A stretch of 64,000 nucleotides of DNA, taken from contig NZ_JADWMY010000007.1 of assembly GCF_015767275.1 (NCBI RefSeq), forward strand, positions 62,001 through 126,000, read 5' to 3'. Below are positions 57,869 to 64,000 of the stretch, in pieces; position 1 is the first letter of the stretch; every line of letters starts with the position of its first letter. The notes under the pieces are model-generated. The model saw only the letters and a list, made by a program, of their open reading frames with translations, was not told where the DNA came from and did not search any database. The stretch is from Herbaspirillum sp. AP02. Its GTDB lineage: Bacteria; Pseudomonadota; Gammaproteobacteria; Burkholderiales; Burkholderiaceae_D. A program made the position numbers and the translations under genes.

Positions 57869-59008
57869 ATGAAGATTTCGCGCAGGGCATCCTTGACGAT
57901 GCTCGCCACCCTGGCGGCAGCAACCCTGATCGGTTGCGGCAAGAAGGAAGAACCCGCTGCCGCCGCGCCCGCTGCTGCGCCGGCCGCCGCCGCTCCCGCC
58001 GCCGATCCGCTGAAGGTAGCCTTCGTCTACATCGGCCCGGTGGGCGATGCCGGCTGGACCTTCGCCCACGACAAGGGTCGCAAGGCCGTCGAGGAAAAGT
58101 TCGGCGACAAGGTCAAGACCACCTTCGTGGAAAACATTCCCGAATCCGCAGCCGACGCCGAGCGCGTGTTCCGCCAGCTGGCCACCGATGGCAACAAGCT
58201 GATCTTCGGCACCACCTTCGGCTACATGGAAGCCATGCTGAAGGTCGCCAAGGAATTCCCGGACGTCAAGTTCGAACACGCCACCGGCTTCAAGACCGCC
58301 GACAACCTGGCGCAATACGACGTGCGTACCTATGAAGGTGCTTACCTGGCCGGCGTGGTCGCGGGCAAGATGAGCAAGTCCGGCAAGCTGGGCGTGGTGG
58401 CTTCGGTGCCGATCCCGGAAGTGATCCGCAATATCGATTCCTTCACCCTGGGTGCGCGCTCGGTGAACCCCAAGGCGACCACCGCCGTGGTCTGGGTGAA
58501 CAAGTGGTTCGATCCGGGCAAGGAACGTGAAGCTGCGACCACCCTGATCGGCCAGGGCGTGGACGTGCTGATGCAGAACACCGACTCCGCCGCCGTGGTC
58601 CAGACCGCGCAGGAAAAAGGCGTCTATGCCTTCGGTTGGGACAGCGACATGACCAGCTTCGGCCCCAAGGCCCACCTGGCCGCCTCGATGATCAACTGGG
58701 GCGTGTACTACACCGCCCGCGTGCAGGCAGTGCTGGATGGTTCGTGGAAGAGCAGCACCAGCTGGATCGGTCTGAAGGAAAACGGCATCGACCTGGCCGC
58801 CTTCAATCCGGAACTGCCAGCCGACGTGAAGACCCTGGTGGAAGAGCGCAAGAAGGGCATCGTCGATGGCTCCGCGCCGATCTGGAAGGGTCCGATCAAG
58901 GACAACGCCGGCAAGGAAGTGCTGGGCAAGGACGCCGTAGCTGACGACGGCTTCCTGCATGGCATCAAGTTCTACGTCGAAGGCGTGGACGGCAAGGTTC
59001 CGGGCTGA
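57869..59008 (+). CDS. BMP-family ABC transporter substrate-binding lipoprotein
   Basis: A 379-residue lipoprotein from the ATG 57869 (GAGGGAGAA before it). The signal ends with lipobox LIGC (TLIGCGKKEE), then an Ala/Pro-rich tether of about 20 residues. The BMP/PnrA-like fold follows: LKVAFVYIGPVGDAGWTFAHDKGRKAVEEKFG, FGTTFGYMEAMLKVAKEFPDVKFEHATGFKTADNLAQYDVRTYEGAYLAGVVAGKMSKSG. Family members bind purine nucleosides, purines or related ligands. It is the last gene of the operon, where binding proteins usually come first. Confidence 0.9.
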   Translation: MKISRRASLTMLATLAAATLIGCGKKEEPAAAAPAAAPAAAAPAADPLKVAFVYIGPVGDAGWTFAHDKGRKAVEEKFGDKVKTTFVENIPESAADAERVFRQLATDGNKLIFGTTFGYMEAMLKVAKEFPDVKFEHATGFKTADNLAQYDVRTYEGAYLAGVVAGKMSKSGKLGVVASVPIPEVIRNIDSFTLGARSVNPKATTAVVWVNKWFDPGKEREAATTLIGQGVDVLMQNTDSAAVVQTAQEKGVYAFGWDSDMTSFGPKAHLAASMINWGVYYTARVQAVLDGSWKSSTSWIGLKENGIDLAAFNPELPADVKTLVEERKKGIVDGSAPIWKGPIKDNAGKEVLGKDAVADDGFLHGIKFYVEGVDGKVPG

Positions 59009-59052
59009 TCGTCACGGGCGCCACCACTGCGCCCTCTCTGGAATGACCGCAA

Positions 59053-59090
59053 AAGACCGCTGGCACCGCGAGGTGTCGGCGGCTTTTTTT
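59053..59090 (+). terminator. Probable terminator of the BMP operon
   Basis: GACCGCTGGCACC and GGTGTCGGCGGCT form an imperfect stem, followed by eight or more T residues. Confidence 0.6.
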
Positions 59091-59236
59091 TGGCAAAGCG
59101 GGATTCCACGGGGGCGCTTTCCCGCATATACATTGCTTTCATGCAATTTTTTGATGCGTGATTTCGGCTTCCGGGCGGTCCGGCGGATATCCGCTGAAAG
59201 CCGCGATCCACCGCTATCGCAGCCGCATCCTGCCTG

Positions 59237-59242
59237 TATAAT
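59237..59242 (+). promoter_or_regulatory. -10 element upstream of minCDE
   Basis: TATAAT, matching the sigma-70 consensus in full and preceded by TG; the -35 region is poor. Confidence 0.5.
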
Positions 59243-59309
59243 GCACAGCCAGCCCGGGCGGAAAGCTGGCTTTTTCCTTCACTTTCTGCCGCATTGAACT
59301 ACAGGATTT

Positions 59310-60101
59310 ATGCAAAAAGCCCGCAAACCGATCGAAATCAAAATTTCCACTGTGGTTGCCATTTCGGCAATCCTGCATGAAACTGATCCGACTTCGCTGG
59401 AATCCGCTTTGAAGGAAATGACCGGTGGCGTGGCCGACTTCTTCGAGGACGAGTTCGCGGTCCTCGATATCGGCTCCCTGGACGCCGATGCGGCTGCCGG
59501 CATCGACTGGAGCGCCGTGGTGGCGCTGTTCAAGCGCTTCCGCCTGAACACGGTGGCGGTGCGCAATGCGCCCGAGCAATTGCACGCCGGCATCGTCGGC
59601 CACGGACTGGCCATCGATACCTCGGCGGTGTCTGGCGCCGGCGCGGCCAATGCCCGCGCCCAGGAAGCCGTGGCTGCCCCCGCACCCGCACCTGTCGCTG
59701 CTGCACCGGCACCCGCCTCCCCCGCACCGGCCGCCGCGCCTGAAGCGCCCGCCGCTCCCCAGGCCCGTACCGTCGTCATCGATACCCCGGTGCGTGCCGG
59801 CCAGCGCATCTATGCGCGTGGCGCCGACCTGGTGGTGCTGGCCGCGGTCAACAACGGCGCCGAACTGATCGCCGACGGCTGCATCCACGTCTACGCGCCG
59901 TTGCGCGGACGGGCGCTGGCCGGTGCGTCGGGCAATACCGAAGCGCGCATCTTCGCCGCGTCACTGGAAGCGGAACTGGTTTCCATTGCCGGAGTCTATC
60001 GAACCTTCGAGAACGGTCACGCACCGGAGCTCGCGGGCAAGCAGGTGCAGGTGCGCCTGCAGGGCGAACGCATCGACGTGCTGCAGATGTCAGCGTCCTG
60101 A
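59310..60101 (+). CDS. minC: Septum site-determining protein MinC
   Basis: A 263-residue inhibitor of FtsZ ring assembly. The N-terminal MinC_N domain (1 to about 110) binds FtsZ; an Ala/Pro linker covers about 115-155 and is longer than in E. coli. The C-terminal right-handed beta-helix (about 155-263) contains [48 protein letters not shown], the MinC_C signature needed for MinD binding and dimerisation. It is the first gene of the minCDE operon. Confidence 0.95.
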   Translation: MQKARKPIEIKISTVVAISAILHETDPTSLESALKEMTGGVADFFEDEFAVLDIGSLDADAAAGIDWSAVVALFKRFRLNTVAVRNAPEQLHAGIVGHGLAIDTSAVSGAGAANARAQEAVAAPAPAPVAAAPAPASPAPAAAPEAPAAPQARTVVIDTPVRAGQRIYARGADLVVLAAVNNGAELIADGCIHVYAPLRGRALAGASGNTEARIFAASLEAELVSIAGVYRTFENGHAPELAGKQVQVRLQGERIDVLQMSAS

Positions 60102-60181
60102 GCCGGACTCCGGTGCCCCCCATTTAAACGAATAATCGGGCCGGACCCCACCGGCGTACTGTTCTTCTTAAGGAGTTTTTC

Positions 60182-60997
60182 GTGGCAAAAATCATCGTTG
60201 TGACTTCGGGTAAGGGCGGCGTCGGCAAAACGACGTCCAGCGCCAGTTTCGCATCGGGCCTGGCCATGCGTGGCCACAAGACGGCCGTGATCGACTTCGA
60301 CGTCGGTCTGCGCAACCTGGACCTGATCATGGGCTGCGAACGCCGCGTGGTCTACGACCTGATCAACGTGATCAACAAGGAAGCCACGCTGAACCAGGCC
60401 CTGATCAAGGACAAGCACTGCGACAACCTGTTCATCCTGCCGGCCTCGCAGACCCGCGACAAGGACGCCCTCTCCGAAGAAGGCGTGGAACGCGTCTTGA
60501 ACGATCTGTCGAAGATGGACTTCGACTACATCATCTGCGATTCGCCGGCCGGCATCGAGCATGGCGCAGTGATGGCGCTGACCTTCGCCGACGAGGCGAT
60601 CGTGGTGTCCAACCCGGAAGTGTCGTCGGTGCGCGATTCGGACCGCATCCTGGGCATCATCCAGGCCAAGTCGCGTCGTGCTTCCAGCGGCGGCGAGCCG
60701 GTCAAGGAACACCTGCTGATCACCCGCTATTCGCCCAAGCGCGTGGAAGATGGCGAGATGCTGTCCTATACCGATGTGCAGGAAATCCTGCGCATCCCCC
60801 TGATCGGCATCATCCCCGAGTCGGAATCCGTGCTGCAGGCCTCCAACCAGGGCTCCCCGGCGATTCACCTGAAGGACTCCGACGTGGCGCAGGCCTACCA
60901 GGACGTGGTGTCGCGCTTCCTCGGCGAGACCGTCGAGCTGCGTTTCACCACCTACGAAAAGCCGGGTCTGCTGCAGCGCATCTTCGGAGGTAAGTGA
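60182..60997 (+). CDS. minD: Septum site-determining ATPase MinD
   Basis: A 271-residue membrane-cycling ATPase that carries MinC to the membrane. The deviant Walker [11 protein letters not shown] is at 11-20 with the signature Lys11, followed by [25 protein letters not shown] and [16 protein letters not shown]. The C-terminal amphipathic membrane-targeting helix is [10 protein letters not shown]. Translation starts at a GTG (60182), supported by TAAGGAG six bases upstream; no ATG is available in that position. Confidence 0.97.
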   Translation: MAKIIVVTSGKGGVGKTTSSASFASGLAMRGHKTAVIDFDVGLRNLDLIMGCERRVVYDLINVINKEATLNQALIKDKHCDNLFILPASQTRDKDALSEEGVERVLNDLSKMDFDYIICDSPAGIEHGAVMALTFADEAIVVSNPEVSSVRDSDRILGIIQAKSRRASSGGEPVKEHLLITRYSPKRVEDGEMLSYTDVQEILRIPLIGIIPESESVLQASNQGSPAIHLKDSDVAQAYQDVVSRFLGETVELRFTTYEKPGLLQRIFGGK

Positions 60998-60998
60998 C

Positions 60999-61268
60999 AT
61001 GTCCCTGCTTTCTTTCCTGTTCCCCAACAAGCCCAAGAGCGCGGTGGCGGCGAAGGAGCGGCTGCAGATCATCATCGCCCGCGAGCGCTCCAACGGTCGC
61101 CAGGGGCCGGATTTCCTGCCGGCACTGCACAAGGAACTGATCGAGGTCATCTCCAAGTACACCAAGGTCAATGCCGACGACATCAAGATCTCGCTGGACC
61201 GCCAGGGCAACCTGGAAGTGCTGGACGTGAACGTGGTGCTGCCCGATAGCGACGTTCCTGCGGCCTGA
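60999..61268 (+). CDS. minE: Cell division topological specificity factor MinE
   Basis: An 89-residue protein that stimulates MinD ATPase and drives pole-to-pole oscillation. The membrane- and MinD-binding N-terminus reads [32 protein letters not shown] and the dimerisation half [22 protein letters not shown]. It starts one base after the minD stop with GGAGG in the end of minD, so the two are coupled. Confidence 0.97.
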   Translation: MSLLSFLFPNKPKSAVAAKERLQIIIARERSNGRQGPDFLPALHKELIEVISKYTKVNADDIKISLDRQGNLEVLDVNVVLPDSDVPAA

Positions 61269-61363
61269 CCTGGTGGTCGCCGCAAGTGCAAGGGCAGCTC
61301 CGGCTGCCCTTTCGTCCATCTGATTACCCTTGTCGATATGCTGCCCAACGCCAGCCTGATGCC

Positions 61364-62065
61364 ATGAAGATCGGGATCATTTCCTCCGACGCCGATACCG
61401 TCACCCTGGTGACGCAACTGGCCGAACGCCACGACGCCACCGTCTATAGTGGCGCCGACGGCTTTGCCGCGGCCTGCGACGATGGCGCGCAACTGGTCGT
61501 GCTGGACATGGACGACGTGCAACGGCAATTCCAGGCCATCACGGTCCTGGTGCAACGCCATCGGCCGCCAGCCGCCGCCAAGGCCCGACCGGTACTGCTG
61601 CTGCTGTGCACGCCGGCCCACCAGGCCTGGCTGCGCACCCTGCTGCTGGCCGGCGCCGACGATTTCCTGGTCAAGCCGGTGCGACGCCAGGAGCTGGCCT
61701 TGCGGCTGGATCTGCTGTTGCTGGCGGCGCACCCTTACGAAGTGCCGCCCAGCATCATCGAGGCCGGCGGCTTCATGGTCGACCTGGCACGTCTGCGCGT
61801 GACCCATCCGGGGCTGCCGCATCTGGATGCCACGCTGACCCGCAAGGAAGCCGAGCTGGCCCTGCTGTTCATGCAGCACCTGGGACGGCCGCTGTCGCGC
61901 GCCTTCCTGCAGGAACGCATCTGGGGCAATGAGCCGGAAACCCCGACCCGCACCATCGATACCCACGTCTCGCGCATCCGGACCAAGCTGGGACTGCAAC
62001 CGGCCAATGGCTACCAGTTGGCGACCGTGTATGGCTACGGCTACCAGCTGGAGCGGCTGGAGTAG
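61364..62065 (+). CDS. Orphan OmpR/PhoB-type response regulator
   Basis: About 233 residues from the ATG at 61364. The receiver domain (1 to about 115) has the acidic pocket in IISSDADT, a phosphoacceptor in LVVLDMDDVQ and the switch Lys in ADDFLVKPVRRQEL; the two Asp side by side make the exact acceptor uncertain. The C-terminal winged helix (about 140-230) has LTRKEAELALLFMQHLGRPLSRAFLQERIWG and RTIDTHVSRIRTKLGL, with the terminal hairpin YGYGYQLE. No histidine kinase gene is adjacent. The ribosome site is weak. A link to division control is suggested only by position after minE. Confidence 0.85.
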   Translation: MKIGIISSDADTVTLVTQLAERHDATVYSGADGFAAACDDGAQLVVLDMDDVQRQFQAITVLVQRHRPPAAAKARPVLLLLCTPAHQAWLRTLLLAGADDFLVKPVRRQELALRLDLLLLAAHPYEVPPSIIEAGGFMVDLARLRVTHPGLPHLDATLTRKEAELALLFMQHLGRPLSRAFLQERIWGNEPETPTRTIDTHVSRIRTKLGLQPANGYQLATVYGYGYQLERLE

Positions 62066-62203
62066 CGCAAGCAGCGCGAACCGCAAGCGCGTCTGGCTGC
62101 TCGCCCTGTTGTTTTGTCGTTTGCAGTGAACGCCAAACCTGATCCATGTCACAGACATATACCGATTATCCGGGACCGTCCCAACCCGATATTGGCCGAA
62201 GAG

Positions 62204-62209
62204 TATAAT
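62204..62209 (+). promoter_or_regulatory. -10 element upstream of hemA
   Basis: A perfect TATAAT about 100 bases before the hemA start; no convincing -35 hexamer at 16-18 bases. Confidence 0.45.
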
Positions 62210-62306
62210 TATTCCCAAAACCGGGGCCGAAACTGTTCGAAATTGTCCGTTTCGGGACTCATAGATCGCACCATCCCAGCTCATCGGCACTGCTGCCGCG
62301 CTCTCC

Positions 62307-63599
62307 ATGCATTTGCTCGCTGTCGGACTCAACCACACTACCGCGCCTGTCTCGCTGCGCGAGAAAGTGGCCTTCCCCGCTGACCAGATCGGTCAGGCGG
62401 TGTCGTCCGCGCGTGCCTGGTTTGGCGGCAATGACAGGATCATCGCGTCTGGCGAAGCGGCCATCCTCTCCACCTGCAACCGCACCGAGCTGTATGCCGC
62501 GGCGGCGGCCGGGCGCGACGGGGTGGAGTTCGCCATCGACCGCACCGCGCAGTTCCTGGCCGATTACCATCACATCCCATACGCCGACCTGCGTCCCTAT
62601 CTGTATTCGCTGCCGCAGGACAATGCCGTACGCCACGCCTTCCGCGTCGCTTCCGGCCTGGATTCCATGGTCCTGGGCGAGCCGCAGATCCTGGGCCAGA
62701 TGAAGGATGCGGTGCGCCAGGCTGATGCCGCCGGCGGCCTGGGCACCTACCTGCACCAGCTGTTCCAGCGCACCTTTGCAGTGGCCAAGGAAGTGCGCAC
62801 CACCACCGAGATCGGCGCCCATAGCGTATCGATGGCGGCAGCGGCGGTGCGACTGTCGCAGCGCATCTTCGATTCGATCTCCGGCCAGAACGTGCTCTTC
62901 ATCGGCGCCGGCGAGATGATCGAACTGTGCGCCACCCACTTCGCCGCACAGAATCCCAAGACCCTGACGGTGGCCAACCGCACCATGGAGCGCGGCGAAA
63001 CCCTGGCCCATCGCTTCAGCGGCCGCGCCATCCGCCTGGCCGACCTGCCAGCGCAGCTGGCCAGCTTCGACATCGTGGTGTCCTGTACCGCCTCGCAACT
63101 GCCCATCATCGGCCTGGGGCTGGTGGAACGGGCCGTCAAGGCGCGCCGCCACAAACCCATCTTCATGGTCGACCTGGCCGTGCCACGCGACATCGAAGCC
63201 GAAGTCGGCCGCCTGGATGACGTCTTCCTCTACACCGTGGACGACCTGGCTTCGGTGGTCCAGAGCGGCGTCGAGAACCGCCAGGCGGCGGTGGCGCAGG
63301 CCGAGGCCATCATCGAGACCCGCGTGCAGTCCTTCATGCACTGGATCGACAGCCGCGCCATGGTGCCGCTGATCCAGGACCTGCAGGAAACCGGCGAGGC
63401 CCTGCGCCTGGCCGAACTGGATCGCGCCCGCCGCATGCTGGCCAAGGGCGACGATGTGGAAGCCGTGCTGGAAGCCCTCTCCAAGGGCCTGACCGCCAAG
63501 TTCCTGCACGGCCCGCAACAGGCCCTGCACCACGCCCAGGGCGAACAGCGCAGCCAGCTGGCTTCGCTGCTGCCGCAACTGTTCCGCGCCAAGCGTTAG
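62307..63599 (+). CDS. hemA: Glutamyl-tRNA reductase
   Basis: A 430-residue enzyme that reduces glutamyl-tRNA to glutamate-1-semialdehyde, the first committed step of C5 tetrapyrrole synthesis. The catalytic Cys is C57 in [12 protein letters not shown], the N-terminus reads [21 protein letters not shown], the NADPH-binding motif is [15 protein letters not shown], and the dimerisation helices follow to the end. It is followed by prfA, the common hemA-prfA arrangement. Confidence 0.97.
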   Translation: MHLLAVGLNHTTAPVSLREKVAFPADQIGQAVSSARAWFGGNDRIIASGEAAILSTCNRTELYAAAAAGRDGVEFAIDRTAQFLADYHHIPYADLRPYLYSLPQDNAVRHAFRVASGLDSMVLGEPQILGQMKDAVRQADAAGGLGTYLHQLFQRTFAVAKEVRTTTEIGAHSVSMAAAAVRLSQRIFDSISGQNVLFIGAGEMIELCATHFAAQNPKTLTVANRTMERGETLAHRFSGRAIRLADLPAQLASFDIVVSCTASQLPIIGLGLVERAVKARRHKPIFMVDLAVPRDIEAEVGRLDDVFLYTVDDLASVVQSGVENRQAAVAQAEAIIETRVQSFMHWIDSRAMVPLIQDLQETGEALRLAELDRARRMLAKGDDVEAVLEALSKGLTAKFLHGPQQALHHAQGEQRSQLASLLPQLFRAKR

Positions 63600-63716
63600 C
63601 GTTCCCCTCTCCCGCCGTCTGCGTCCTTGTCTGATGCAGTCGGCTGATCGTGCTGCCTTTCCCCGGCCGCCGATATCTCCTTCTTCCCCTGTTTTACGTT
63701 ACCGGATTCGACACCC

Positions 63717-64000
63717 ATGAAACCATCGATGCTCGCCAAACTCGACCAGCTTGCCGAACGGCTGGAAGAGCTCAACAGCCTGCTGGCCCAGGAAGATGCC
63801 ACCGCCAACATGGACAACTTCCGCAAGATGACCCGCGAACACGCCGAACTGGGGCCGCTGGTGGCGCTGTATCACGACTACGTGCAAGCCGGTGACGACA
63901 TCCGCACCGCCCAGGAACTGCTGTCGGACCCTGACATGAAGGCCTTCGCCCAGGAAGAGATCGATGGCGCCAAGGCGCGCATGGAAGCACTGGAGCTGGA
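63717..64000 (+). CDS. prfA: Peptide chain release factor 1, N-terminal part
   Basis: The first 94 residues of RF1, cut by the window end. [55 protein letters not shown] is the usual coiled N-terminal domain of RF1, and the gene follows hemA in the standard order. The PxT anticodon-like and GGQ motifs lie beyond the window. Confidence 0.93.
   Translation, partial: MKPSMLAKLDQLAERLEELNSLLAQEDATANMDNFRKMTREHAELGPLVALYHDYVQAGDDIRTAQELLSDPDMKAFAQEEIDGAKARMEALEL

Larger units (their letters stand above)
59009..59309. other. Intergenic region between the BMP operon and minC
   Basis: About 300 bases. An imperfect GC hairpin with a T-run (59053-59090) probably ends the BMP operon. A perfect TATAAT at 59237-59242, about 65 bases before minC, is its likely -10 element; no good -35 was seen. 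Confidence 0.55.

Noticed and set aside
56846-58960. 704-codon open frame antisense to the BMP importer genes
   Set aside because: Antisense shadow of a permease and a binding-protein gene that are clearly real.
60017-62338. 773-codon open frame antisense to minDE and the response regulator
   Set aside because: It covers three recognised genes on the opposite strand; the translation is low-complexity.

Overview
The window reads as a stretch of a betaproteobacterial chromosome, most like Herbaspirillum or a close relative in the Oxalobacteraceae (Burkholderiales). This rests on the pilQ-aroKB-dgt order, the minCDE and hemA-prfA blocks, high-GC codon use, and a lifestyle built on organic acids and nitrogenous compounds. 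The genus is inferred from gene content; no database comparison was possible.

Layout. 1-8800 is housekeeping: the end of the pilus secretin PilQ, a fused shikimate kinase/dehydroquinate synthase, dGTPase-like Dgt, a DUF5610 protein, Tex, Pth and DsbC. 8975-14000 holds a ubiquinone-type monooxygenase, tRNA-Phe, a small AT-richer patch with a 100-residue unknown and a RelA/SpoT-domain protein, then a MotA-like/OmpA-like pair. 14131-21311 has a large autotransporter, a lipoprotein hydrolase, malate:quinone oxidoreductase with a signal peptide, and a lone CheD. 21498-27806 is a complete-looking four-carbon sugar acid (L-threonate/tetronate) catabolic cluster: dehydrogenase, kinase, decarboxylase, isomerase, permease and GntR regulator.

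28059-37357 is mixed. A cytosolic 5'-nucleotidase gene is followed by a chemoreceptor and then by a truncated second copy of the nucleotidase. After these come an AraC regulator with a VOC/monooxygenase-like pair, a NimT/NimR-like transporter and regulator, and a CYTH-CHAD protein.

37691-59008 is dominated by nitrogen-compound and purine metabolism. A GntR regulator precedes a polar amino-acid-type ABC transporter. Then come an adenine/adenosine deaminase, a second GntR regulator, an NCS1 permease, an allantoin-racemase-like protein, allantoinase PuuE, urate hydroxylase PuuD, a Tsx-like outer-membrane channel, an NMT1/THI5-type ABC transporter and a BMP-family nucleoside-type ABC transporter. 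Uptake (Tsx-like channel, NCS1, two or three ABC systems), deamination (deaminase), urate oxidation (PuuD) and allantoin processing (racemase, PuuE) fit one scavenging pathway. Xanthine dehydrogenase, 5-hydroxyisourate hydrolase and OHCU decarboxylase are not in the window. A 14-bp palindrome of the form GATTGTnnACAATC occurs before the second GntR gene and twice before the NMT1-type operon, suggesting a shared operator.

59310-64000 is housekeeping again: minCDE, an orphan OmpR-type response regulator, hemA and the start of prfA. I see no CRISPR array, rRNA, intact insertion sequence or prophage. The most unusual items are the duplicated nucleotidase with a sharp identity boundary, the RelA/SpoT protein beside a MotA/MotB-like pair at a tRNA gene, and the shared palindrome in the purine region.
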